From Kordiimonadaceae bacterium UBA4441 (GTDB lineage Bacteria > Pseudomonadota > Alphaproteobacteria > Sphingomonadales > Emcibacteraceae), in NCBI GenBank assembly GCA_002390425.1, contig DGPL01000030.1:62501-102508 (forward strand): 40,008 nt of DNA, in the 5' to 3' direction. The notes beneath the pieces are model-generated. The model searched no databases and had not been told where the DNA came from. It was given only the letters and a program-made list of their open reading frames with translations. Shown one piece after another: positions 1-7,257 of this stretch (positions are counted from its first letter, which is position 1; every line of letters begins with the position of its first letter). The position numbers were made by a program, and so were the translations under genes.

Positions 1-618
1 GTGAGTGACACCACGGGACAGACATTAAATGTAGCAATATTACCCACATTCGGGATGAGATGGTTGATGCCAAAATTCCCTGATTTCCTGTCTAAAAACC
101 CACAAATAACCGTAAACTTCACCAGTAAACTATCACCATTTGATTTTAATAACGAAGATATACACTGTGCTATTCACTTTGGACATCCAGATTGGCCCAA
201 TACAGAAGGTTCTTTTTTAATGACTGAAGAGGCTGTTCCTGTCGCTGCCCCATCATTTATAGGTGAACACACAATCCGAAATGCCAAAGAAATTGCAGAG
301 ATGCCCTTACTTCATATTGAAACACGCTTAAATGCATGGGAAGATTGGTTCAAACAAAATAACATCACTCCTCCAAAGGATAGAGGCATGGTATTAGAGC
401 AATTTTCAATGGTTACACAGGCGGCCGTCGCTGGCTTAGGCGTTGCCCTTCTTCCCCATTTTTTAATTAACACCGAACTTGATCGCGGCGAACTTGAAAT
501 ATTAATAGACCTGCCGCTTGAAAATAGTGCGGGCTATTATTTAATTACCCCCAACAACCATTCCAATTATGCACCTGTTGTCGCATTAAAAGAATGGCTC
601 ATTGAACAAAGTAATTAG
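1..618 (+). CDS. LysR-family transcriptional regulator, C-terminal part (GcvA-like effector domain)
   Basis: The frame is open from the first base of the window to a TAG at 616-618. It encodes about 205 residues matching the periplasmic-binding-protein-like effector domain of LysR regulators of the GcvA type: an LNVAILPTFGMRWLMPKFPDF beginning, a middle 'CAIHFG' strand, and a late 'AAVAGLGVALLPHFLI' segment typical of the second subdomain. The helix-turn-helix (about the first 90 residues of a roughly 300-residue protein) is missing, so the gene must begin upstream of the window; the GTG at position 1 is most likely an internal valine. Its stop overlaps the stop of the convergent TolC-like gene by a few bases. 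Target genes and effector cannot be read from this fragment. Confidence 0.85.
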   Translation: MSDTTGQTLNVAILPTFGMRWLMPKFPDFLSKNPQITVNFTSKLSPFDFNNEDIHCAIHFGHPDWPNTEGSFLMTEEAVPVAAPSFIGEHTIRNAKEIAEMPLLHIETRLNAWEDWFKQNNITPPKDRGMVLEQFSMVTQAAVAGLGVALLPHFLINTELDRGELEILIDLPLENSAGYYLITPNNHSNYAPVVALKEWLIEQSN

Positions 619-1370
619 CTTATTGTTTGAATAATATCTTGATCAACGTATAACGTCGCATCACCAGCCGTATAAACATTATAAATATTGAAATCTGCTT
701 CTTGCACCCAACCCTGGCCTAAGGACGTTACCGCATCATCCTCTGCGCCCCTAATATAAATAATATTATCAGAATCTGTTACATCTTGATTTGCACCGCG
801 ACCACTTTCAAAGCGTTGATTGACCATATCTAATATTTCGCGGTGTCTCATAACGTTCTCCGCATGGTATTCTTTTCTTATGCGGTTAAATAAAACCTGA
901 TAATGGGCATCTACTGCCGCTAAAGCTACAGCTGATGCTTCAATCGCATATTCTTCATGAGCCGCCGTAAAAGCGTGTTTCGCGCTCGATATACGACTAT
1001 ATGTACTGCCACCATCATATATGAGTTGCCTACCAATCAGTGAAACATTAGCCGCCGTATCTCGTAAGCTACGTTGCGTGATATTATCAAAGCGATCTTC
1101 GAAATTATTTAGCAATCGGTGACGTCCCGACAAATCGACTCCGATTTGCGGATAAAGTGCTGATCTCGCCTCATCTTCACGAAACTTCTGCTCTTCTCGC
1201 GTTGCAAGCGCTGCGGAAGTTCTTGGATGCTCTGTAACAGCCAATTGAACATTTTCTTTAAATGTCTGGGAATATGACGGAATGCCATTAAAATCTTGAG
1301 CATTGGCATAAGTAAAAAAATTCACCCCCAAGATGGCAATAACACCAATTCCCCAATATTTTTTCATCAT
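615..1370 (-). CDS. Chimeric/truncated TolC-family outer membrane protein with an adhesin-like C-terminal tail
   Basis: 251 residues, about half the usual ~450 of TolC-family factors. Residues 1-24 are a signal peptide ending ANA. Residues 30 to ~198 look like the first TolC repeat, with 'ALYPQIGVDLSG', 'QLIYDGG' and 'VNQRFESGRGANQDV' (the first helical hairpin and strand). From about residue 200 the TolC resemblance stops. The last ~50 residues ('DDAVTSLGQGW', 'YNVYTAGDATLYVDQDI') resemble the extreme C-terminus of large VCBS/Ig-repeat type I-secreted surface proteins. Adhesin genes often sit beside their TolC/HlyD export genes, so an in-frame deletion joining the two would give this product. 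It lacks the second TolC repeat and is unlikely to form a channel; treat it as a probable remnant. A plausible promoter remains upstream. The TolC half is a firm call, the tail's origin less so. Confidence 0.7.
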   Translation of the reverse strand: MMKKYWGIGVIAILGVNFFTYANAQDFNGIPSYSQTFKENVQLAVTEHPRTSAALATREEQKFREDEARSALYPQIGVDLSGRHRLLNNFEDRFDNITQRSLRDTAANVSLIGRQLIYDGGSTYSRISSAKHAFTAAHEEYAIEASAVALAAVDAHYQVLFNRIRKEYHAENVMRHREILDMVNQRFESGRGANQDVTDSDNIIYIRGAEDDAVTSLGQGWVQEADFNIYNVYTAGDATLYVDQDIIQTIS

Positions 1371-1406
1371 TTATTACTCTTTACTCAATGATTCTTTACT
1401 GGTGGT

Positions 1407-1434
1407 ACTATAATCTTGTTAAAATTATAATCAA
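1407..1434 (-). promoter_or_regulatory. Possible sigma-70 promoter of the TolC-like remnant
   Basis: On the minus strand TTGATT (1429-1434) and TATAGT (1407-1412) are separated by 16 bp, about 40 bp before the ATG at 1370. Weak evidence based on hexamer match only. Confidence 0.3.
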
Positions 1435-1470
1435 GCTTCAATAAAATTGACAACTATCAAGCTTGTGGCA

Positions 1471-2118
1471 TTAAAGAGCATCAGGCTGTTTTTCTGGAAC
1501 AGCATTTTTAAAGGCATCCAATTCAAGGCACACTTCATTGATCCTTAGTAGTTTAGGATATTTACTTAAATCACATTCAAATCGGTTGGCATTATAAATT
1601 TGTGGAATTAAAAACGTATCGGCAAAACCAGGTTTGTCACCATGACAAAAATTACCAGTTTCATTTTCAGATGATAGTTTCTTTTCCAGTGCTGAGAATT
1701 CTTCCGCGACCCAATGGCGGTACCATATATTGACCGCCTCTTCATCAAGCTGCAATGGCCCTTTGAGGTATTTTAATACACGTAAATTATTAAGCGGGTG
1801 AATTTCACACGCTATTGAATAGGCAATGGATTGAACGCGAACACGCTCATCCGGATCAAGCGGTAAAAGTCTATTATCCGGCTCTATGTGATCCAAATAT
1901 TCAATTATCGATAGAGACTGACTAATGATTTTACCGTCAACTTCTAATGCAGGGACAAGTCCTTGCGGATTTTTTGCTTTATAATCTGCTGTTTTATGCT
2001 CCCCCGCGCCTAAGACATAATTTTGCTGGCTATAATCAATGCCTTTCAAATTAAGTGCAATTCGCACACGATAAGCAGCTGAGCTGCGCCAAAAGCCATG
2101 TAAAATAATATTAGACAA
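1471..2118 (-). CDS. nagL: Glutathione-dependent maleylpyruvate isomerase (zeta-class GST; MaiA/NagL type)
   Basis: 215-residue zeta-class glutathione transferase. The N-terminal thioredoxin-like domain has the family motif 'SSAAYRVRIALNLKG' (residues 12-26), whose first serine pair activates glutathione, and 'NPQGLVPALEVDGKIISQS' before the helical domain. Zeta GSTs isomerise maleylacetoacetate or maleylpyruvate. The adjacent gentisate dioxygenase and fumarylpyruvate hydrolase favour maleylpyruvate to fumarylpyruvate here. The start is a TTG at 2118 with GGAG 7 bases before it; the coding sequence overlaps the end of the upstream hydrolase gene by 8 bp, so the two are probably translationally coupled. 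It is the last gene of the leftward operon that begins at 6364. Confidence 0.85.
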   Translation of the reverse strand: MSNIILHGFWRSSAAYRVRIALNLKGIDYSQQNYVLGAGEHKTADYKAKNPQGLVPALEVDGKIISQSLSIIEYLDHIEPDNRLLPLDPDERVRVQSIAYSIACEIHPLNNLRVLKYLKGPLQLDEEAVNIWYRHWVAEEFSALEKKLSSENETGNFCHGDKPGFADTFLIPQIYNANRFECDLSKYPKLLRINEVCLELDAFKNAVPEKQPDAL

Positions 2119-2797
2119 TTTTTGTCTCCAACTCTGTTAACCCATCAACCCCCACTTTAATCACATCGCCCTTCACCACAGGACCTACCCCTTCCGGCGT
2201 TCCTGTATAAATAAGATCGCCTGGCTGAAGTGTAAATAGACCTGATAGATTAGCAATCACTTCGGATACGGACCAGATCAGCTTATTGGTATTGCTATCT
2301 TGCTTTGTTTCACCGTTCACGGTCAACCAAATGCGGGCATTTTCGATATCACTCACTTGATCTGCCAAATGAATTTCCGCGCAAGGCGCAGAATCATCAA
2401 ATGCCTTACCAGTATCCCAAGGGCGTCCTTTTGTCTTGGATTGTGATTGAAGGTCGCGTCGGGTTAGGTCGTTACCGACAGCATAGCCATAAACATGATC
2501 TAATGCATTCTCTTCGCTTACATCTATAGCCGTTTTGCCAATAGCGACAACCAGCTCCGCTTCAAAATGGAGGTTTTCTGTCATTGGTGGATAAGGGACA
2601 TCAACACCATTATCAACAACGGCATCAGCCGGTTTCGTGAAATAAAAAGGAAGTTCCCGATCAGGATCGTGTCCCATTTCACGCGCATGTGCTGCGTAAT
2701 TTCGTCCTACACAAAAAATTCGTCTCACTGGAAAACGGTCATTACTGCCGTTGACAGCTACACTTGAAACAGCTTTAGGTTCAATTACATAACCCAT
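2111..2797 (-). CDS. nagK: Fumarylacetoacetate hydrolase-family protein, probable fumarylpyruvate hydrolase
   Basis: 228 residues of the FAH fold. Landmarks are 'RRIFCVGRNYAAHAREMG' (about 25-42), 'PFYFTKPADAVV' (50-61), 'HFEAELVVAIG' carrying the metal-binding acidic pair, 'GYAVGNDLTRRDLQ', 'GKAFDDSAPCAEI' and the C-terminal 'GDLIYTGTPEGVGPV'. Size and pattern fit the short single-domain hydrolases such as NagK that split fumarylpyruvate into fumarate and pyruvate, not the 420-residue tyrosine-pathway FAH. The ATG at 2797 has CAGGAG 8 bases upstream. It lies 28 bp after the gentisate dioxygenase gene and overlaps the isomerase gene, completing gentisate to central metabolism in three consecutive genes. 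Confidence 0.86.
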   Translation of the reverse strand: MGYVIEPKAVSSVAVNGSNDRFPVRRIFCVGRNYAAHAREMGHDPDRELPFYFTKPADAVVDNGVDVPYPPMTENLHFEAELVVAIGKTAIDVSEENALDHVYGYAVGNDLTRRDLQSQSKTKGRPWDTGKAFDDSAPCAEIHLADQVSDIENARIWLTVNGETKQDSNTNKLIWSVSEVIANLSGLFTLQPGDLIYTGTPEGVGPVVKGDVIKVGVDGLTELETKIV

Positions 2798-2825
2798 TAT
2801 TATTCACTCCTGATTTTTATAAAAT

Positions 2826-3863
2826 TTATCTATTGCCGCGATCTTGTCGCCATAATCCTAATGCATGCTGAACGGAACGATCAGAATAGCTAAACAAAAC
2901 ACATTCGTCGTTGGCAAAATGCTGCACATAATGCCAACTCGGCACCACAAAAGTATCATTCGGCCCCCAATTGAATGTCTTATCGCCGATTTTACTTTTT
3001 CCTGTTCCTTCAACAACTGAAAAGACAGTTGCATCTGTGGAACGATAGGCCGAGCTATCAAACCCTTTAGGCAACAACTGCATAAAAGCACCCATGGTCG
3101 GTATGGCCGATTTTCCGTCAACCGGATTAACATACATCAATTTGTAACCATGACATGGGTCTGGATTACCCGCTTCTTTCATTGTTATTAAATTTTCACG
3201 TGTGCGGTCATATGGATACTTCATCACGGGGGACGTGTTAGACACGGGTTCAAAATCCATCGGCATCATACCACTTCCGTAGCGGGCCAAACTATCACCA
3301 TCATTAATTACATGCTCGTGTGTTTCTTCCGAATGATGTTGCATAAATGAAGCATCTAAAAACTGTACAATAGGAATATCTAAACCATCAAGCCAGAATG
3401 TTGGTTCATCCCCTTCGTTACCATGGTCATGCCAGCGGCCATTAGGTGTTAAAATCAAATCACCTTTGCGCATATATGATTTTTCACCTTCAACGGCAGT
3501 ATAGGCACCGCTCCCTTCAATGATAAACCGAAAGGCGGCCTGGGAATGTTTATGGGCAGGCGCAATTTCACCCGGCATAATTAATTGAATTCCCGCATAA
3601 AGAGAGGTGGTAATTTTACTTTCCCCAGGCATACCGGGGTTTTCCAAAATCAAGACGCGACGTTCAGCTTCTTTTGCGGTTAATAAATGTCCTGCTTCAA
3701 GCAAAACGGGTCGAATATCCTCATATTGCCAAAGATGTGCTTGGCAAGGACTTTTTGGCTCTGGGGTAACAAGTGTTTTTAATCTATCCCAAAGTGGGAC
3801 TAGATTATTTTTACCAATTTTATCGCTATAATCTTTAAGTTCTGCTTTACGTGCTTCGTCCAT
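2826..3863 (-). CDS. gtdA: Gentisate 1,2-dioxygenase (cupin)
   Basis: 345 residues, the usual length of the family, with two cupin domains. The N-terminal domain carries 'PAHKHSQAAFRFIIEG' (iron ligands His104 and His106) and 'GRWHDHGN' (third histidine at 145/147). The C-terminal cupin contains 'VVEGTGKSKIGDKTF' and 'WHYVQHF'. It opens the ring of gentisate between C1 and C2 to give maleylpyruvate, which the next two genes process. The frame can be extended to an ATG at 3953, but that would overlap the HpaB-type gene by 80 bp and add a non-family N-terminus; I choose the ATG at 3863, 10 bp after that gene's stop. Related salicylate or chlorogentisate dioxygenases are possible alternatives. 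Confidence 0.87.
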   Translation of the reverse strand: MDEARKAELKDYSDKIGKNNLVPLWDRLKTLVTPEPKSPCQAHLWQYEDIRPVLLEAGHLLTAKEAERRVLILENPGMPGESKITTSLYAGIQLIMPGEIAPAHKHSQAAFRFIIEGSGAYTAVEGEKSYMRKGDLILTPNGRWHDHGNEGDEPTFWLDGLDIPIVQFLDASFMQHHSEETHEHVINDGDSLARYGSGMMPMDFEPVSNTSPVMKYPYDRTRENLITMKEAGNPDPCHGYKLMYVNPVDGKSAIPTMGAFMQLLPKGFDSSAYRSTDATVFSVVEGTGKSKIGDKTFNWGPNDTFVVPSWHYVQHFANDECVLFSYSDRSVQHALGLWRQDRGNR

Positions 3864-3873
3864 CACAAATGTT

Positions 3874-5346
3874 CTATCCTTCGTATGCCAACGCGTTTTC
3901 AACCATAGCGATGGCCTCTTTCTTATCATACATCTTATAAACGGTCGCAACAATCACTTCCGGGGAGCCTGAATGAAGACGTTCATAAAGTTGTTGGCGT
4001 CCACCAAAGCTATCACCAGTTAATTCCCATGCAAGTTTGCTTAATTTTTGGCGATACTCTGCGTCAACACCTTTACCGCGCCAATAACGATCAATGAGCG
4101 GACGAAGTTCTTCAACATCCATATCTTCTGCTGATGGTACAAAAAGAGCTGAGCTTGTTGTCACATGTTCAATGATGCTCACAAGCCTTTCTGAAACCAT
4201 TCCGATAAGGGCTCTTAGATGTGGCGCAGGTTTAATGGCAAAGTGCCCTCCGGGGGTCATAATCCCTTCATACTCAGCTGTTCTTATAATAGATCTAAAT
4301 ATCTCCTTATAAGTGACCAGCTCTCCTAGCTCCATATCAATGAGTTGCCTGCCGCCTTTTCCTTCTGTTTCGGTCATTAAGTGGGAAACACCAATCATCA
4401 ATTCCATTCTTGCTAATAATTGTAAGACGCTACAATGAGCGGCCCAACGCATTACACGTGATCGGAATAATAAATTTGCTTCTTTCGGTGCATTGGCAAG
4501 AAATACCCGTTCCCAAGGTACAAATACATCATCAAATATCATAATAACGTCTTGCTCATCAAAGCGCGTCGAAAGTTTATGATCTCGTGGGTTTCGGTTC
4601 ATTGTATATGGTTCTCGGCAAATTTGTTTAATGCCGGGCGCGGCCACTGGCATAGCAAACCAAAGACCGAACTCTGGCTCATCTTCTTGTAAACTTTGTG
4701 TTGGCGCAATGACCACTTCATCAGTAAGAGGGCCTAATGTCACAAAACGGGCACCTCGTACGATAATCCCATCTTCGCGTTCTTCAACGATACGCATACA
4801 ACGATCAGGATCTTCTTTTGGACGTTTTGATTTATCCATGGCTGGATCATGTAGGCCATGTGATAAAGAAAGATCATTTTCAGAGGCATACTTCATATAA
4901 TTTTCAATATTGGTTTTATAACGCGGATCAATTTTCGCCATTTCATCACGTGCGTCATACATACCAACAATTATTGCTGCACAAAAATCAGGGAAGCGGC
5001 CAAACATTCCTAGGCTTTCTTTTGCCCAAAGTGCAGTATTATCGCGCCGCTTTATTAAATCATCATAATTTTTCGGCATTGAATAACTATAGGAAATACG
5101 GACATCATCTTCATTGATGAACGACATAACATCTTGGGTTTCTGGTTCATGCTGTAGTTGATAAATCCTGGCCATTTCTTTCGCTACACGACAAAAGGCT
5201 GGATGTTTCGTAACATCATCCACTTTTTCACCGTGAACCCAAACTTCGCGACCATCTCTTAGGCTCTCGAAATATTCTTCACCTGTCATAATCCCATGAC
5301 CACGACCAGACTTCATGTAGAGCTTATCTTCAAAACTGTATTTCAT
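3874..5346 (-). CDS. HpaB/PvcC-type flavin-dependent monooxygenase, oxygenase component
   Basis: 490 residues with the acyl-CoA-dehydrogenase-like fold of 4-hydroxyphenylacetate 3-hydroxylase oxygenases. It opens with the 'MTGEEYFESLRDGREVWVHG' signature, has 'DEQDVIMIFDDVFVPWERVF' in the middle and 'LPFxx'-like helices around residues 300-400. Such enzymes use reduced FAD or FMN supplied by a separate reductase to hydroxylate phenols ortho (sometimes with dehalogenation or denitration). The expected partner is the flavin reductase at 14007-14945 in the same island. The substrate cannot be set from sequence: 4-hydroxyphenylacetate, other hydroxyaryl acids and halophenols are all used by relatives. 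It sits 13 bp after the LigJ-type gene in the same operon. Confidence 0.85.
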   Translation of the reverse strand: MKYSFEDKLYMKSGRGHGIMTGEEYFESLRDGREVWVHGEKVDDVTKHPAFCRVAKEMARIYQLQHEPETQDVMSFINEDDVRISYSYSMPKNYDDLIKRRDNTALWAKESLGMFGRFPDFCAAIIVGMYDARDEMAKIDPRYKTNIENYMKYASENDLSLSHGLHDPAMDKSKRPKEDPDRCMRIVEEREDGIIVRGARFVTLGPLTDEVVIAPTQSLQEDEPEFGLWFAMPVAAPGIKQICREPYTMNRNPRDHKLSTRFDEQDVIMIFDDVFVPWERVFLANAPKEANLLFRSRVMRWAAHCSVLQLLARMELMIGVSHLMTETEGKGGRQLIDMELGELVTYKEIFRSIIRTAEYEGIMTPGGHFAIKPAPHLRALIGMVSERLVSIIEHVTTSSALFVPSAEDMDVEELRPLIDRYWRGKGVDAEYRQKLSKLAWELTGDSFGGRQQLYERLHSGSPEVIVATVYKMYDKKEAIAMVENALAYEG

Positions 5347-5359
5347 ATCTTTTCTTTTT

Positions 5360-6364
5360 CTATATATCTAAATTAAAAACTTTAATGGAGTTGCCAGAAT
5401 AAATAACTTCACGTTCTGCATCACTGAGCCAATCAAAACCGTCAATAAAGGGTTTGATATCGTCGAAAGGCCGTCCGGTATCTGGGTTATGGCTTGACCC
5501 TACGCCGGGACATTCTGCGCCAAAAAGCAAGCGATCAGGACCTATTTCTTTAATTAATAATTCAAGCGCCGCCTCGGTATATAGAACGGTATCATAATAT
5601 AATTTCTTTACTTTCTCCCGAAAACGCATGCCTTTTCCGCGAGTGGAAGCACTATCAAAGCGGCCCATTTGATATGGAATTGCACCACCACCATGTGAGC
5701 AAATTATTTTAAGATCAGGAAAATCATCAAATACATTTGATTTTAGAAGATGCGCAACAGAAACAGTTTCTTCATTAATAAAATGAAGCGAATATGGTGT
5801 GCGTTCTGATCTTGATCCGGAGCTATGAATATGTGCCGGAACATTTAGTTCGCATAGTTTTTCATATAATGGATACCAATATTTATCGCCAAGCCCTGGT
5901 GCCTCTGTTCCTCCATTTTCATATGGATCGGGGTTTAGTAGGCATCCTTTAAATCCAAGCTCATTAATGCATCTCTCGAGCTCTGGAATACAGTCTTCAA
6001 TTGGGCGTCCAGCAACTTGAGGTAACCCGGCAACACCAATAAATGTATCTGGATAAAGCTGCGTTTGACGATAAATCATATTATTCACTTCTTCATGTAG
6101 CCAATCGATAATTTTTGCGGGACTTTCTGAATGCATCATTTGAAAAGGACGCGGCGAAATACACTGCTTATCGGTGCCAACTTCTTTCAAATATGGAAGA
6201 TGTCCATATTTTCCCATGTGAGGGGTATGTAATGCTTCAATCATTTCATCATCAGAAATGACCACTTTGCCACGGCCGTGCGATCCACGGTGAGCAAGTA
6301 AGGTAGCCTTATAAGCCCATAATTTAGCTGGCGCACTGACATGAGCATGACAATCAATTATCAT
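5360..6364 (-). CDS. ligJ: Amidohydrolase-superfamily enzyme, probable 4-oxalomesaconate hydratase (LigJ type)
   Basis: 334 residues of the COG2159/ACMSD TIM-barrel branch. The N-terminal 'MIIDCHAHVSAP' gives the HxH metal site, 'PAHIHSSG' and 'ICSHGGGAIPYQMGRF' follow, and 'LLFGAECPGVG' ends the barrel. The blocks 'ISPRPFQMMHSESPAKI', 'AGLPQVAGRPIEDC', 'NPDPYENGG' and 'YWYPLYEKL' are those I associate with LigJ, which hydrates 4-oxalomesaconate to 4-carboxy-4-hydroxy-2-oxoadipate in protocatechuate 4,5-cleavage and gallate degradation. The LigB-type dioxygenase and RraA-type aldolases elsewhere in the island supply the steps before and after it. A decarboxylase of the same superfamily is the main alternative. 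It is the first gene of its operon; the ATG has AAAGGA 7 bases upstream and an operator-like palindrome 27 bp further up. Confidence 0.75.
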   Translation of the reverse strand: MIIDCHAHVSAPAKLWAYKATLLAHRGSHGRGKVVISDDEMIEALHTPHMGKYGHLPYLKEVGTDKQCISPRPFQMMHSESPAKIIDWLHEEVNNMIYRQTQLYPDTFIGVAGLPQVAGRPIEDCIPELERCINELGFKGCLLNPDPYENGGTEAPGLGDKYWYPLYEKLCELNVPAHIHSSGSRSERTPYSLHFINEETVSVAHLLKSNVFDDFPDLKIICSHGGGAIPYQMGRFDSASTRGKGMRFREKVKKLYYDTVLYTEAALELLIKEIGPDRLLFGAECPGVGSSHNPDTGRPFDDIKPFIDGFDWLSDAEREVIYSGNSIKVFNLDI

Positions 6365-6390
6365 TCGCGATCCTTTACAATAAATTTTAA

Positions 6391-6410
6391 AGTGTTATTA
6401 TAATAATACT
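6391..6410. promoter_or_regulatory. MarR-type operator, copy 1 (divergent ligJ-like / HD-protein promoters)
   Basis: AGTGTTATTATAATAATACT is a near-perfect 20 bp palindrome (9 of 10 arm positions). The same core, TGTTATTATAATAAyA, recurs at 10424 and 17281. Leftward, TTGACT (6424-6429) stands 18 bp from TATTAT (6400-6405), so the operator would cover the -10 of the catabolic operon. Rightward, TTGACG (6410-6415) is 18 bp from TATCAT (6434-6439), so it would abut the -35 for the HD-protein gene. Binding by the MarR protein at 17329 is an inference. Confidence 0.65.
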
Positions 6411-6463
6411 TGACGAAAAAAAGAGTCAAGCGTTATCATTCGAAATAACTGGGAGATATAAAA

Positions 6464-7252
6464 ATGGATAGACGAAAATTTCTTGCTTCGGTTGGTGGCG
6501 CCACGGCACTTGCTGCTATGTCAGTTTCAGAAAAAGCGGACGCATTAGAACAAGCAATGGCAGAAGAGCTTGATAGTATTGTCGTCAAACCAAACTTATG
6601 CACGACTTATGGCATCGAAGGTCCCAAAATCGTGAAAGGTGTAAAGCGCGATAAATATTATATGATGGGTCATGATCCACGTCTTCCGCGCATGTCCGAA
6701 AAGCCGACACTAATGGAATTTTATAAGAAACGTTTCGGTTCCGTCCAACATATGTTGCAAAGTGCGCGCCTTGCTAAAATCAATGGCTTGCCGGAAAAAA
6801 CGGTTCTCGCATGTTTGCTCCATGATATTTCAGTTGGTGGTTTAATTCGCATGGATCACGGCTACTGGGGAGCTCAATTGGTTGCGCCTTATGTTGAAGA
6901 GGAAGTGGCCTGGGCCATTAAATATCATCAATCTTTAAGGTTTTATGCCGATGAAAGCGTGGGGTATTCATATCCCGAAGCCTATATTCGGTTTTTTGGT
7001 CCTGATTTTAAACCGGAACCATATGTCGCTGCTGATGCGGAATATGCCCGCAATCACAAATGGTATATGACCGCCCGCCAAATCACCATTAATGATGTAT
7101 ATTCTTTTGAAAAAGGGGTAGAGGTCAAAATAGAAGATTTCGAAGATATTATCGGCCGCCATTTCCGCCAACCCAAAGAAGGGTTAGGATATGACAATAG
7201 CCCTTCTGCCCATATGTGGCGCACGATAATTTTCCCGAATAATTTCTTGTAA
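6464..7252 (+). CDS. Tat-exported HD-domain protein (PhnZ/MIOX-like metal site)
   Basis: 262 residues. The N-terminus 'MDRRKFLASVGGATALAAM' is a twin-arginine signal. The body is an HD-domain fold: His96 ('QHMLQSARLA'), His120-Asp121 ('LLHDIS'), Asp131-His132 ('DHGYWGA'), His155 ('KYHQSLRFYAD') and Asp211 ('ITINDVYSF'). The spacings H96-H120 (24), H132-H155 (23) and H155-D211 (56) resemble, as I remember them, those of the mixed-valence di-iron oxygenase PhnZ. The 'H...RFYAD' stretch also recalls that group more than ordinary HD phosphohydrolases. Function is unknown: either an oxygenase-type or a hydrolase-type HD enzyme folded in the cytoplasm and exported with its metals. It is the first gene of a rightward pair with an MFS carrier and sits behind an island operator, so it probably acts on a substrate or by-product of the same pathway. 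Confidence 0.7.
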   Translation: MDRRKFLASVGGATALAAMSVSEKADALEQAMAEELDSIVVKPNLCTTYGIEGPKIVKGVKRDKYYMMGHDPRLPRMSEKPTLMEFYKKRFGSVQHMLQSARLAKINGLPEKTVLACLLHDISVGGLIRMDHGYWGAQLVAPYVEEEVAWAIKYHQSLRFYADESVGYSYPEAYIRFFGPDFKPEPYVAADAEYARNHKWYMTARQITINDVYSFEKGVEVKIEDFEDIIGRHFRQPKEGLGYDNSPSAHMWRTIIFPNNFL

Positions 7253-7257
7253 GATTG

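Noticed and set aside
1430..1464. Direct repeats ATCAAGCTT at 1430-1438 and 1456-1464
   Set aside because: Nine bases, 26 bp apart, in AT-rich intergenic DNA; no further copies or mobile-element features.
3864..3953. N-terminal extension of gentisate dioxygenase to the ATG at 3953
   Set aside because: It would overlap the HpaB-type gene by 80 bp and adds basic residues unlike the family; the ATG at 3863 lies right after that gene's stop.
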